Below are positions 8,722 through 18,054 of a stretch of DNA of 64,000 nt, one piece after another. A model generated the notes under the pieces. The model was not told the origin of the DNA and searched no databases. It saw only the letters and a program-made list of their open reading frames with translations. Within the stretch, counting starts at the first letter, position 1, and every line of letters begins with the position of its first letter. Source of the stretch: Pseudanabaena sp. M53BS1SP1A06MG (GTDB taxonomy: Bacteria; Cyanobacteriota; Cyanobacteriia; Pseudanabaenales; Pseudanabaenaceae); assembly GCA_020404105.1 (NCBI GenBank), contig JADBWH010000015.1, positions 1 to 64,000 on the forward strand, written 5' to 3'. The translations under genes were made by a program, and so were the position numbers.

Positions 8722-9576
8722 TATAAATTTCTAAGTTAAAATCTAACAAATAATAAATATTAAATCAAAATTGTAGAAACACTAAAAATATATAGAATAC
8801 ACTTATCTAAATATTGATTTGATCTTAAATTCACTATTATTCTAGATCAATTTATACAACTGATTTTTTCGCAAATAATAGGGAGCATCTCGCTTTGGCA
8901 CTGAGTAATTATACTTGGTATTGAAAGCGCCTAAAATTGTTGCTGATGCTGCCTATTATTTTTTGCTATATTACTTCTTAAGTAGCTAGGCATAATTAGT
9001 TACGAACCAAAACCCATAAAGTTGTGCCGCTTAGGGACGCAACTTTATGGGTTTTGGTAATTTATTGTGCACAAGCACTTACTTATCAAATCAGAATATT
9101 TTTCTTCTAAACTTATTTATCGTGCTGTACTTCTGATACTCTATCTATTTTTTCTTTTTCTTCTTGAATTAGTGTTGATAATTTTTCAATTAATTTTTCA
9201 TATTTTTTCATCGTCTAGAATTTTCTAAAGACTCAGTAATGATTACAATATCTAGATTCAAAGCCCATATTTTTAGTTGTTTTCACTTTGCTGTCTGTAA
9301 AATTAATTTGTTGGCTTAATGTGTTTGTATTGGCTTAATGTGTTTGCAAAATTGCCAGCATTAGTAAAGTTTTTAACTTGTCGTTTATTTTTAGGCATAA
9401 TTTTTTTGAGTACAACCTCAATGTCAAGAAATAAGTATACAGCCTATTGATTGAAGCTTTGAATAGTACAGAATATTTTTGAAAGTGTTACGAAGCGCCA
9501 CTTTCAAAAATATTCCTAGGTTTTAAGTAAGCGCAAAGCGCTGTAAAATAGGTAGACTCGATGCGATGAGAACTTT
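8722..9576. other. Long AT-rich intergenic region with repeats and micro-ORF debris
   Basis: Contains a hairpin at 9005-9058 (CAAAACCCATAAAGTTG and its complement), a small tandem duplication at 9312-9348 (TTGGCTTAATGTGTTTG twice), and family G repeat G1 at its right end. On the minus strand two tiny frames read MKKYEKLIEKLSTLIQEEKE (start near 9212) and MPKNKRQVKNFTNAGNFANT (start near 9399). They look like peptide debris from a lost gene, and I cannot support either as functional. Confidence 0.45.
9440..9543. repeat. Family G hairpin element (G1)
   Basis: Contains GAATATTTTTGAAAGTG, a CG-rich turn and the complement CACTTTCAAAAATATTC, then GGTTTTAAGTAAGCGCAAAG. The reverse complement of the element at 43207-43308 aligns along the whole length (CAGCCTATTGA ... 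GCGCAAAGCG), so the two are copies in opposite orientation. Confidence 0.7.
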
Positions 9577-11022
9577 ATGGAGCCCGATCAATTACCCGTA
9601 GAAGAAAATTTAAATCCTTCTGACCAAGGAGAATCCTACGAAGAAATAACCTCATCCCAGATTTTAGATGAGAATGTAACTGACAATATTCCCCATTTTT
9701 CTGCTGATATTAGCAATGATATTATGCCCACAGTTACAGCGATCGCTAATGAGAATAATTATTCCGAGAATATATTGGCTAATGAGCCTATAACAGAACA
9801 AAATCTTGATCGCTTAGAAAAAGGTGAAGAAAAATTGGCGATTATTGACCAATTAAAGCAGGAAGAAGCATCTCTTAAAGAAGAGTTAGATCAGCTTAAA
9901 ACTACAAAAGCTAAGGTTTTACAGGATCAAATAGATGATCTGCAAGCTGGAATTATTCGCCTCGCTCAAGCCGATGTTGCAAGGTTAGAATATCAAAAGC
10001 AAGAACTACAAGCGGCGATCGCTGTGCTGGAGAAGCGCAAAGAACGACTCGACAAAGAAATGACTAGCACCTATGCTGGGGCATCACAGGATATTGCGGT
10101 GCGTGTGCAAGGCTTTAAGGATTATTTAGTAGGCAGCTTACAAGATTTGGTTGCTAGTGCCGAAAAACTAAACCTCATAGCCCCACCTGCTAAAGTTGAA
10201 GCCGAAACCATAGTAGTTAATGACAAGAAGCCCACCAAGGAAGTTGAGCCATTACTCTTATCTGAGCAAACCTTTGCTGATTACAAGCAAAGGGTAGAGC
10301 AGTTGCTAGAGCGTTATCGGACTTTGCCTGATTATTATGGACCAGCATGGAAACTGCGGCGTACCTTTGAGCAGGTTCATGCTGATCGCGTATCTAAATG
10401 GTTTTTTGAGCAGTCAGGACGTGGTGCAATCCGCACCATGGGAACACGCTTACAAAATATTCTGGTTACTTCAGCAGCAATCTCCGTCCTTAAAGCCATT
10501 TATGGGGAAAAATTGCGGGTACTTGTTTTAGCAACTTCTCCAGAGCGTCTGGGTGAATGGCGACGTGGATTTCAAGACTGTTTAGGCTTGACCAGAGAGC
10601 ATTTTGGTTCTGATAAAGGCATTGCCCTATTTGAAGATCCTGAGCCTTTAGCAACTAAAGGAGATCGCCTTGTCAAAGAAGGATTTAGCCCCCTAGTCGT
10701 GATTGATGAATCTGAAGAGCTTATTTCCGTAGATTTACTCCGCTTCCCGCTATTAATTGCCTTTGGCGGAGCACCTGATGTTAAGTCGGCGGCTCCATCT
10801 GCTTACATAAACCGCGATAACAATCGTGATAACCAAAATAGCCGTGATAGTCGTGACTACGGGCGTGAACCCCAGAGAGATTATGGCAAGAGAGACAGAG
10901 ATAGCCGAGATTATGGCTCACGCGATTATTCAAGTCGCAACTATAGCGATCGGGACAGTCGTGATACGGGCTACGGAAGTAGTCGCAGTCGTAACAATCA
11001 AGACTCTGATTGGGATTGGTAA
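9577..11022 (+). CDS. DUF3086 domain protein with coiled coil and Arg/Asp-rich tail
   Basis: Function unknown; family restricted to cyanobacteria as far as I know. The 481-residue protein begins with an acidic, disordered region (1-80), followed by a coiled coil (about 85-170, EEASLKEELDQLKTTKAK). The conserved DUF3086 region runs from about 230 to 395 (RVEQLLERYRTLPDYYGPAW, KWFFEQSGRGAIRTMGTRLQ, VVIDESEELISVDLLRFP). The last 75 residues are a low-complexity tail rich in RD, RDY and SRD repeats, which suggests nucleic-acid binding or phase-separation behaviour, but this is inference. Start is ATG at 9577. A strong terminator follows. Confidence 0.85.
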   Translation: MEPDQLPVEENLNPSDQGESYEEITSSQILDENVTDNIPHFSADISNDIMPTVTAIANENNYSENILANEPITEQNLDRLEKGEEKLAIIDQLKQEEASLKEELDQLKTTKAKVLQDQIDDLQAGIIRLAQADVARLEYQKQELQAAIAVLEKRKERLDKEMTSTYAGASQDIAVRVQGFKDYLVGSLQDLVASAEKLNLIAPPAKVEAETIVVNDKKPTKEVEPLLLSEQTFADYKQRVEQLLERYRTLPDYYGPAWKLRRTFEQVHADRVSKWFFEQSGRGAIRTMGTRLQNILVTSAAISVLKAIYGEKLRVLVLATSPERLGEWRRGFQDCLGLTREHFGSDKGIALFEDPEPLATKGDRLVKEGFSPLVVIDESEELISVDLLRFPLLIAFGGAPDVKSAAPSAYINRDNNRDNQNSRDSRDYGREPQRDYGKRDRDSRDYGSRDYSSRNYSDRDSRDTGYGSSRSRNNQDSDWDW

Positions 11023-11056
11023 AAAACGAGTTCAGGATAATTTGTAACTCTCTCAA

Positions 11057-11106
11057 AATCCAGAAATGAAGACCTTGCTAAGCAAGGTCTTCATTTCTGG
11101 ATTTTT
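11057..11106 (+). terminator. Long perfect hairpin terminator after the DUF3086 gene
   Basis: AATCCAGAAATGAAGACCTT pairs perfectly with the sequence after a short GCTAAGC turn and runs into ATTTTT. It lies 35 bases after the stop codon. Confidence 0.8.
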
Positions 11107-11113
11107 AAAATTT

Positions 11114-11206
11114 TAGGACTTACGCATTGGGTAGATTTGGTGCGGGCGAAGCCCGCACCAAATCTACTTCAAGCCTAATAAACTCGTTCGGTTTGCGTAA
11201 ACCCTA
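11114..11206. repeat. Family A miniature element (A2)
   Basis: TAGGACTTACGCATTGGGTA at the left, a GGGCGAAGCCC hairpin, and TTCGGTTTGCGTAAACCCTA at the right. It sits between converging DUF3086 and tic22 genes. Confidence 0.8.
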
Positions 11207-11235
11207 AATTTGCCAACTTGAACTGAACTGGCATT

Positions 11236-11266
11236 AAAAAAGAGAGCGCTTTGCGCCCTCTTTTGG
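11236..11266 (-). terminator. Hairpin terminator of tic22
   Basis: On the minus strand, just after the tic22 stop, AAAAGAGGGCGC pairs with GCGCTCTCTTTTTT and ends in a T-run. The stem core is GCGCAAAGCGC-like. Confidence 0.6.
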
Positions 11267-12091
11267 CTATTTCTTAGCTGGGGTAGTCTGAGGTGCTAAC
11301 TGAGGATTAGCTGATTGCTTAGTGTTTTTGAGAATGTACTCAAACGAAGTCCGTGACGGCACAAACTGAAATCGCTCGACCTCAGGATTGGGTTTGTTAT
11401 CCTTAGTGACCATTGAGTCTAAGACTTGGAACAACGATGCAACCTGAATTTTAGTCGCTTTGGTAATATCTGGTTGATCCTTGCTAGCGCGATCAAGCAG
11501 GTTTTGCAGATCTGCTTTGTCAAGGAAGAAAGGAACGACTTGCTCCTTCTTGCCATTTTGATCGATGCTCATAGTTAACAAGCCTTGACTATTAGCTTGT
11601 CCACCGATCGCAAAGAAAACAGGTACATTTGGTATTTTGTCAGCCGCAACACCCTGTGCACTCAAAATAGTTCTTGCAGATTCGATGCTAGCTTTAGCAG
11701 GGATAAACTGAAATAGAACTTTCTTGTCTTTATTTTGGCGGATCACTTGGTAAGCATCATTCATTGATCGCACAATGATCTGTGCTTTCTTACCAACTTC
11801 AGGATTAGATTTCTGCACCTGACTTAGCATTTGCTGCGCTTCTTCAGGTCCAAGGAAGAAAAATAAAAGCTGACTATCATCAGTCTTAGTATTCGGTTGC
11901 TGAGGTATTGCCCCTAAAAGTGGCGAGCCCTTGTCATCGGTAATCGTGAAAACAGGAATACTCCCCAACCTTTCTAAAACTTGCGCCTCAGTCAGAGCTT
12001 CAGCCTTGAGAGTAAATATGGGACTAACAGCGATCGCCCCTGCGACACTTGCGGTGGCTGCTAGCTTGACCAACGACTTAAATACGGACAT
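11267..12091 (-). CDS. Tic22-family periplasmic protein
   Basis: Cyanobacterial relative of the chloroplast import component Tic22; the known cyanobacterial members are periplasmic and support outer-membrane protein assembly. The 274-residue product has a signal peptide (residues 1-32, LVKLAATASVAGAIAVSP, cleavage near LKAEA) and the duplicated Tic22 fold: IPVFTITDDKGSPLL with FFFLGPEEAQQML, then VPVFFAIGGQ with VVPFFLDKADLQNLL. The FF/PEEA-type motifs recur in both halves. Start is ATG at 12091, about eight bases after a GGAG-like site. It converges on the DUF3086 gene. Confidence 0.88.
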   Translation of the reverse strand: MSVFKSLVKLAATASVAGAIAVSPIFTLKAEALTEAQVLERLGSIPVFTITDDKGSPLLGAIPQQPNTKTDDSQLLFFFLGPEEAQQMLSQVQKSNPEVGKKAQIIVRSMNDAYQVIRQNKDKKVLFQFIPAKASIESARTILSAQGVAADKIPNVPVFFAIGGQANSQGLLTMSIDQNGKKEQVVPFFLDKADLQNLLDRASKDQPDITKATKIQVASLFQVLDSMVTKDNKPNPEVERFQFVPSRTSFEYILKNTKQSANPQLAPQTTPAKK

Positions 12092-12329
12092 ATTTCTCCT
12101 AGCTACAATATGCTTATTGGATATGTTTGGGAAAGTGAGTGAGACACAAGTAAATGATGCAAAAGGTAAAAATCAAAAGAGATTAATTACTTGGAAGTTA
12201 CGCGCTCGCAACTTTAACAATATCTTGCTCCAAAAGACAACCTTTTTATAACAGTTTTATAGCAATTCGGCGACTAAATTGCTACTTTCTCAGACTTGAA
12301 TAACATAATTATAGTTCCTGCAAATATAT

Positions 12330-13766
12330 ATGCCTAGTGAAGTTATGCCACAAGATGACAATTTTCTCAGCTTTGATGAGATTTTTGAGGAGCTAAATTA
12401 TCGGCAAGCACAACGGACATTACGCGACATTGTTTCTAACCTCGACTTATCAGAAAGAGAACGGCGCGGTCTAGAGGAGCCACTCGAAGAACTTCAGCAA
12501 ATGCTGGATAAATTAGAGCGGCAAGTTCTGCAAATAGCTGTATTTGGGATGGTCGGTCGTGGTAAATCATCGGTGCTGAATGCCTTGTTGGGTGGACAAG
12601 TTTTTGAGACTGGTCCACTGCATGGGGTGACGACTGCTCGGCAAGCAGTAGAGTGGCAGATCTCTCGTGAAGAAATGCAATCTAATGGTAATCGCACTAT
12701 CCTCAAAGCATCATTTCAAGGACGCGGCGAGGCACGGATTGAATTAATCGACACCCCTGGAATTGATGAGGTTGATGGCGAAGGTCGAGCGGAACTGGCT
12801 AAAAGAATCGCGCAACAGGCGGATTTAATCTTGTTTGTCGTAGCGGGAGACATTACTAAAGTTGAATATGATGCTCTTTCGGAATTGCGTGGCGCTAGTA
12901 AACCGATTTTGTTAGTATTTAACAAAATTGACCAATATCCCCCAGAAGATCGAATGGCAATCTATGCCAAAATTCGCGATGAGAGGGTGCGGGAACTCTT
13001 AACCAAAGACGAAATCGTGATGACCGCAGCGTCCCCCCTTGTGGCAAAGGCAATCCGTCAGCCCGATGGCACCTTTGAAGCCGAGCTAGTTGCAGGTAAA
13101 CCACAGATCGAAGATTTAAAACTGAAAATTCTTGAGGTGCTTGATCGCGAAGGTAAATCTCTGATTGCCCTCAATACTATGATGTTTGCGGATATGGTAC
13201 AGGAGCGAGTCGTCCAACGCAAAATGTTTGTACGCGATCGCCAAGCCAATCGTATCATCTGGAACTGTGTAATGACGCAAGCCGTGGCGATTGCCGTTAA
13301 CCCAATAACCGTTATTGATATCATTAGTACAGCCATTATCGATGTGTCAATGATTGTGGCACTATCTAAGCTTTATGGCATTAATATGAGTAATCGTGGC
13401 GCAATTTCCCTGATGCAAAAAATTGCACTGGGAATGGGCGGCATCGGCGCAAGTGAATTTTTAGCGACCTTCGGCTTGAGTTCCCTCAAAAGTTTGCTCG
13501 GTATCGCTGTTCCTGTCACGGGTGGTCTGACGATGGGTGGTTATGTGTCGGTAGCGATCGCCCAAGCAGGTGTAGCAGGTTTCTCAACCTATGCACTCGG
13601 ACTAGTCACCAAGGAATATCTCGCCAATGGATCATCATGGGGAGCCGATGGTCCCAAAGCTGTTGTTAAAAGAATTTTGGAAACCATTGACGAAGAATCA
13701 ATCTTGGCAAGAATCAAAGACGAACTCCGCGCCAAAGTTGATCTGCGTAGGCTTAGAAAAATTTAG
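12330..13766 (+). CDS. Era-like GTPase with C-terminal DUF697-type membrane domain
   Basis: Predicted membrane-associated GTP-binding protein of unknown role. The 478-residue chain has a helical N-terminus (1-65), a G domain with GMVGRGKS at 73-80 (G1), DTPGIDE (G3, about 141), NKID (G4, about 197) and TAASPLVAKA (G5 region). A hydrophobic helical C-terminal half follows (about 305-440, with VNPITVIDIISTAIIDVSMI and ALGMGGIGASEFLA), which matches the DUF697 arrangement known in cyanobacteria. Start is ATG at 12330. A DUF697-GTPase fusion is common in this phylum; no partner gene is adjacent. Confidence 0.82.
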   Translation: MPSEVMPQDDNFLSFDEIFEELNYRQAQRTLRDIVSNLDLSERERRGLEEPLEELQQMLDKLERQVLQIAVFGMVGRGKSSVLNALLGGQVFETGPLHGVTTARQAVEWQISREEMQSNGNRTILKASFQGRGEARIELIDTPGIDEVDGEGRAELAKRIAQQADLILFVVAGDITKVEYDALSELRGASKPILLVFNKIDQYPPEDRMAIYAKIRDERVRELLTKDEIVMTAASPLVAKAIRQPDGTFEAELVAGKPQIEDLKLKILEVLDREGKSLIALNTMMFADMVQERVVQRKMFVRDRQANRIIWNCVMTQAVAIAVNPITVIDIISTAIIDVSMIVALSKLYGINMSNRGAISLMQKIALGMGGIGASEFLATFGLSSLKSLLGIAVPVTGGLTMGGYVSVAIAQAGVAGFSTYALGLVTKEYLANGSSWGADGPKAVVKRILETIDEESILARIKDELRAKVDLRRLRKI

Positions 13767-13815
13767 CGATTGGGCTTGCAAAAAATTGAGGGAAAAAGTG
13801 ACTCAAACGTGATAA

Positions 13816-13859
13816 AGCATTCCTAAATGGTTTGCTTCTACAAAGCATTTAGGAATGCT
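13816..13859. repeat. Short inverted repeat related to family F
   Basis: AGCATTCCTAAATG ... CATTTAGGAATGCT, separated by a short TTTGCTTCTACAAAG section. The arms resemble the ends of family F (TAGCAATCCTAAAT ... TTTAGGATTGCTA) at 19497. It lies between the GTPase gene and the IS1595 remnant. Confidence 0.55.
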
Positions 13860-13878
13860 ACATGCACTAAAGAATGTC

Positions 13879-14765
13879 TCAATAAGTGTTTCGCGGAGGT
13901 AAAGACAGAAGGGAGTCTAGCAAAGCACTCAGCAAAGCTTTACCCCTTCTCTTGGCATTATGGACAAACTCAAAGAAGCTCAAATACAAAGATAACTTTT
14001 CTTGAGAAATACCACGATGAGGTCGTAACCAAGAGCGTAAAAGCGACCAAAAGCCTTCCATTGTATTGACATGAACTTCACAAAAGCCATCACCATCTTC
14101 ATCTCTTGCATATTCTCCCGCGCCATGACAAACAGTTTTGTGAGCATAGCCCCAATCTGGCAAAGGGTTGTAGATAGCATATTCATCGGTGTAAACCAAA
14201 GTACCTAAAGCAGTCGTTGCTTTAATCAGCTGAATCATACCAAAGATGGGTGGTTTTTCTTTTTCAATCGTCCCCCGCACCCGAAACCCCTTGAGGCGAT
14301 TACGTCTTCCTTGACGACCTTTTTTAATTTCTGCGGGGTTGCCTTTGTATCCTGCTGTCGCATATACATCGTCACACTCGACTGCGCCAGATAAGTTTAC
14401 TTCAGCCTTGCTTTGGTCAATATCTTCTCGTAATTGAGTAGTCATATCTTGCTCTACATCCTTGTCTAGGTCTAGTTCTTGGGCAATTTGTCAGTTTGAG
14501 CGGTTTAATCCCATCAAGTATAGGCACAATATCCACATCCGTAGTGGTTGATGGTGTCCTGCAAATAGCGCTTTACGCTCAAAATTAAACCAAGATATTT
14601 CCTGAAAGGATTGCTTCGCAATCCTTTCAGGAAATATCTTGTGGTTCGTTCGATCGAAAACTGCTGTAGTGTTACAAGTTTTATACTGGTATCGTTGACG
14701 GGCTGGATGGGTTTCATCTTTGCCACGCTTGATCGCCTCCGAACTTTTGGATTTTGGACAGCTTA
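13879..14765 (-). pseudogene. IS1595-family transposase, inactivated
   Basis: From right to left on the minus strand one reads a zinc-ribbon segment (CPKSKSSEAIKRGKDETHPA, then KTCNTT), a short spacer, FAGHHQPLRMWILCLYLMGL, then an in-frame TGA at 14491-14493, QIAQELDLDKD and the DDE domain (VECDDVYATAGYKGNP, VYTDEYAIY, HVNTMEGFWSLLRSWLRPHR). HVNTMEGFWS..RPHRG is typical of IS1595. A 51-bp hairpin element (14591-14641) interrupts the gene between the zinc ribbon and the FAGHHQPL block. The longest intact piece, 188 codons, runs 14445 to 13879 and keeps the catalytic region but lacks the DNA-binding N-terminus. Confidence 0.85.
14591..14641. repeat. Perfect 51-bp hairpin inserted in the IS1595 remnant
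   Basis: CAAGATATTTCCTGAAAGGA, then TTGCTTCGCAA-type turn, then the exact complement ending ATATCTTG. It has the same design (AT-rich arms, GCTTCGC turn) as other hairpin repeats here and disrupts a transposase reading frame. Confidence 0.75.
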
Positions 14766-14929
14766 CTCTTCCTATCCATCACATCTGACTCACTGTTTCA
14801 TAACTTTTTGCATCATCGATTAGAGGGGTTAAGTTCACACTCAGCATAGTTTTTGCTGCTTTTGCTGTTCACTACAAATTTATCAATTTCTGCCTTTCTT
14901 TACCTCCCCGATCCACCTATTGAGTCAAC

Positions 14930-15016
14930 TTCAATTATCATCGTGACCAACTTCGCTTAGCTAGCTTACCCCTTGGGCTGAGCGAAGTTGAAGCCACTCT
15001 ATATGTTATTCAAAAC
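14930..15016. repeat. Family H repeat (H1)
   Basis: Contains AACTTCGCTTAGCTAGCTTA, GGGCTGAGCGAAGTTGAAGCC and GTTATTCAAAACAA. The same blocks in the same order occur at about 29645-29735, and a weaker relative lies at 53172-53239. The function is unknown. The 14766-14929 stretch before it holds no gene that I can see. Confidence 0.55.
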
Positions 15017-15067
15017 AAATATAAATTATTGATGAAGCAAATCACCTCGGTCAAGAATGTCGATAAC

Positions 15068-16546
15068 CTAGGGTAACCATTTGGGCAATGTGCCAAACAA
15101 CGGTAAAACATCAGGTTGCGGCAATTTGTTACTATCCGTTGTATTAATTGGTAACACAATTAATTGGGTAGGAACTTTGGAAGTGCGTCCAATGCGAGTA
15201 GCTCTAGCTGAATCTTCAGGCGTAGAGTCATCATTGTTAGTTACTGCGGAGTTGAGGAGTATGGCTTGACCATCGGGAGCCACATTAAATTGAATTTCTC
15301 TTTGGGATGGGAGTTCGAGGATACGGCGTAATTGTGCAGAATCTAAATCGATCGCCGCGATATAAGGCTTCTCACGTAAGATATTGGTGGCATCCTGCTC
15401 AAAATCAGTCAATAGGCAATAGAGAGTTTTTTCTTGTGGGGCAAATTGAGCTCTAAGAATTGAACCATTAATTTTAATAAGTTCCTTTTGGATGCCTTGA
15501 TTATTTACCAAATAAAGAGATTTCGTATAGTCCTTATTATATTTAATAGTTGCCGCCTGTGTGCCACTTCTACTGAAATTTAAAACAGTACCGAATCTTG
15601 GTAGAAAGTCTAACGGTGGTGCTTGCGGCTCAAGAGGCAAAATTGCAATACCTTCGTTTTGAGCGATCGCCACTGATGCGCTGTCGGGCGTAAACATAAA
15701 ATCGCCCCCAGGTTGGTTGTCTAGCGATCGCGGTTGTTGATTCTCTTTGATAAGCCAGAGTCCATATCCTTGGTATTGCTGACGACTGATACGCTGCACC
15801 AAGATGTTTTTACCATCGGGAGAGAGATCAAATTTAGAGTTTTGATAGTCATCACTACCTAGAATAGGTTTAATTTCAGGTGAAGCAAACGACAAATGAT
15901 CTTCACGATCAATTCCCGTTGTAACTACATAAAGTTTTTGGTCAAGTAAGCTTTGCTCCGCATTTTCGATCGCCCCAAAGAGAATCTTTTGGCGATCAGG
16001 ATAAATCCGAAAATCTAGAACTGTCAGATTGGGAGGTGTTAAAACTCGCTTTTCCTTTTGCAACACATCGTAAAGTACAAGGCGACCTTTTTCTTCACCC
16101 TGTGAGCCAATGTAAGCGAAATAAGGATTAGGAGTCTTAAAACTGCCTACAAAAGGCTCAATCGCAATTTTTTTACCAGACTCATTCGCAAAGCGATCAA
16201 AGGCATTCTCAAGTTTTATCGTATAGGTTTTGCCATAGGTCGCAGGTGCTAATGGAGTGTAGGACATACGACGTGATGACCAACTAATTTTACCTGCAAG
16301 GGGTGGATCGAATTTGAGATTTCGCTCGACGCTTTCACGATTCATCGGACGGTTAAAGGTCAATACAAATGATGCATTGCTGGCATCAATGCGTTGACCT
16401 TGCCAACTAAAGTCTCTCACCTGTGGTGCAGTCCGATCTCCAACCACTATCAAAATTGCGATCACTAAACTAAGCACCGCCAAAAAACCTATGGCATAGC
16501 GATCGAGAGGCTGCGAAAACCATTTAAATCGGGGACTAAGTTGCAT
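15068..16546 (-). CDS. Membrane-anchored protein with SbsA-type Ig-like domain and propeller-like C-terminus
   Basis: Function unknown. With the ATG at 16546 the product is about 492 residues; an upstream in-frame start at 16618 would add 24 residues without a clear feature. A single transmembrane anchor lies near the new N-terminus (AIGFLAVLSLVIAILIVVGD, preceded by basic residues). Next comes an Ig-like segment with ASFVLTFNRPMNRESVERN and YTPLAPATYGKTYTIKL, a pattern known from SbsA Ig-like domains. The rest shows repeated beta-blade-like units (LDFRIYPDRQKILFGAI, KFDLSPDGKNILVQ, MFTPDSASVAIAQ, FNVAPDGQAILLN), suggesting a TolB/WD40-like propeller outside the cytoplasm. It follows the cpc linker cluster but is separated by a strong terminator. 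Confidence 0.65.
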   Translation of the reverse strand: MQLSPRFKWFSQPLDRYAIGFLAVLSLVIAILIVVGDRTAPQVRDFSWQGQRIDASNASFVLTFNRPMNRESVERNLKFDPPLAGKISWSSRRMSYTPLAPATYGKTYTIKLENAFDRFANESGKKIAIEPFVGSFKTPNPYFAYIGSQGEEKGRLVLYDVLQKEKRVLTPPNLTVLDFRIYPDRQKILFGAIENAEQSLLDQKLYVVTTGIDREDHLSFASPEIKPILGSDDYQNSKFDLSPDGKNILVQRISRQQYQGYGLWLIKENQQPRSLDNQPGGDFMFTPDSASVAIAQNEGIAILPLEPQAPPLDFLPRFGTVLNFSRSGTQAATIKYNKDYTKSLYLVNNQGIQKELIKINGSILRAQFAPQEKTLYCLLTDFEQDATNILREKPYIAAIDLDSAQLRRILELPSQREIQFNVAPDGQAILLNSAVTNNDDSTPEDSARATRIGRTSKVPTQLIVLPINTTDSNKLPQPDVLPLFGTLPKWLP

Positions 16547-16616
16547 GTCTGTTAATTTCCAAGTCAAGACATAAATATAACAATCCTCAATTGTTTGTGG
16601 AAGCATACCCACATAC

Positions 16617-16658
16617 AAAAAAGAAGGGCGATGCTTCTTTGCATCGTCCTTCTTTTTT
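16617..16658 (-). terminator. Strong terminator behind the cpc linker operon
   Basis: AAAAAAGAAGGGCGATGC and its complement around a short turn, with T-runs at both ends. On the minus strand it lies 20 bases beyond the cpcD stop. Confidence 0.85.
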
Positions 16659-16677
16659 GTGTTAATGAGAAACCAAC

Positions 16678-16896
16678 TTAACCTTCAGTAGAAGCATTTA
16701 GTGGACGTACATCAACAATTGTGCCACCGAGACGGGTGATTCTACGGGTTTGCTCATTGAGACGGCTAAAAGGCACTTTAATAAAAATGCTGCTGCTGTT
16801 ACGAATAGGATAACCGTTAAGATCGGTTGCATCACTTTGACGTAAGCCAGATACTTCGTAAACGAAAACGCGATTATCTTTAGAGGAAGTAATCAT
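16678..16896 (-). CDS. cpcD: Phycobilisome rod-capping linker CpcD
   Basis: Small linker that ends the phycocyanin rod at its distal face. The 72-residue product consists of one CpcD domain: FVYEVSGLRQSDATD, SIFIKVPFSRLNEQTRRITR and LGGTIVDVRPL. The length is close to the usual 70-85. It is the last gene of the linker cluster, 102 bases after cpcC1, and ends at the strong terminator. The same domain closes the two larger linkers upstream ([26 protein letters not shown]). Confidence 0.95.
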   Translation of the reverse strand: MITSSKDNRVFVYEVSGLRQSDATDLNGYPIRNSSSIFIKVPFSRLNEQTRRITRLGGTIVDVRPLNASTEG

Positions 16897-16998
16897 AAAA
16901 CTCAGTTTTACTATATTTTGAAAGGTGGATAGTTGATTTTGAAAGATTATTAAATGCTCAACCAGTAGATGAGTCTTTAATAAATGACTATTGAGAGT

Positions 16999-17868
16999 CT
17001 ATTGAGCGATCGTGACACTAGCAACTTTGCCACCCAACTTGCTGATGCGTTGCAATGTGTTGTTCAACTCTTTATAAGAAACAATGTACTCTCTATTGCT
17101 ACGACGAACTTGAGGGTATCTAGGTAGAGAAATCGCAGCAACTTCAATTCTGTATAGACGATCTTCAGAACCCACTGAAGAACGACCAAAGGCACGGGTA
17201 GGAGTATTGCCTTGTTTTGCTGGTTGATAAGCCCAACCAGCATTACCGCCAGAAGCGCCAACAATAGGAGAAACGCTGTTTTGAGCGAGTTCGGTTGCTA
17301 GTCTAGATGCACTACCTGCAACTTGAGCGCGATCGCTGTTAGCATAGCCACGATAGAGGCGGAAGATTCTAGTAAAGCCAACAGTTCTGTCGCCAACCTT
17401 ATTGGTAAATCCACGATAGTAAGGAACAACGGCATCACCAAAACTAGTTTCATACTCATCAGAATCGATATAAGAATCGATATCGGCATCATAGCCTTCG
17501 TTTTGGTAGCGATCGAGGTGTTCAATTACTTCAGCTTCAGAGAAAGGAGCACGTCCTAACAAGTGCTTGAAGTTCAATTCAATTACACGGGTGTGGAAGT
17601 TGGGATAGAGAAACTTGCTCTTGTATAGCTCAGACTTAGCAACTGCACGCACGAATTCACGTACTGTAATTTGACCATTTGTCAATAAAGACTCAAGTCC
17701 AACCAAACGATCTGCTGCCAAGATGTAGTCATTTCCCAATACATGTCGATAAACAGCGTTAATGACTACCTTGACATCATCTTGAGAAAAGTTAGGACGT
17801 AGCTCTACTGGACTAGCATTGCTATAAGCAGCAGTTCCCAAACTGGAGGCGGCATTTGTAATTGCCAT
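16999..17868 (-). CDS. cpcC1: Phycocyanin-associated rod linker CpcC (copy 1)
   Basis: Connects phycocyanin hexamers into rods and tunes energy flow. The 289-residue product has a phycobilisome linker domain (about 20-150, with [40 protein letters not shown] and [10 protein letters not shown]) and a C-terminal CpcD-like domain (about 235-287). It shares most of its N-terminal domain with the preceding copy, evidence of duplication. Start ATG at 17868 has a good AAGGAAAAT site. The gap to cpcC2 is 186 bases. Confidence 0.95.
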   Translation of the reverse strand: MAITNAASSLGTAAYSNASPVELRPNFSQDDVKVVINAVYRHVLGNDYILAADRLVGLESLLTNGQITVREFVRAVAKSELYKSKFLYPNFHTRVIELNFKHLLGRAPFSEAEVIEHLDRYQNEGYDADIDSYIDSDEYETSFGDAVVPYYRGFTNKVGDRTVGFTRIFRLYRGYANSDRAQVAGSASRLATELAQNSVSPIVGASGGNAGWAYQPAKQGNTPTRAFGRSSVGSEDRLYRIEVAAISLPRYPQVRRSNREYIVSYKELNNTLQRISKLGGKVASVTIAQ

Positions 17869-18054
17869 AGTTTATTTTCCTTAGTCTTACTTTAAAAATA
17901 AAAAAATAGTGTATAGATCAAACAGTTGAGACAAGCGAGTCAAAATGAACACCTAATCTTAACTTTTAAATCTTGTTATCTTTGAGAAAAATCAAACCTA
18001 GAAACAGTAGCACTTTATACTGCTCTTTCTACAGAATATCTCTAATCAATTGCA

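Noticed and set aside
10781-11056. Cys/Tyr-rich protein on the minus strand opposite the DUF3086 gene
   Set aside because: It is the antisense reading of the repetitive Arg-Asp tail; repetitive codons create long open frames on both strands.
13627-14069. Plus-strand frames between the GTPase gene and the IS1595 remnant
   Set aside because: They overlap the 3' end of the GTPase gene or lie antisense to the transposase and show no motifs.
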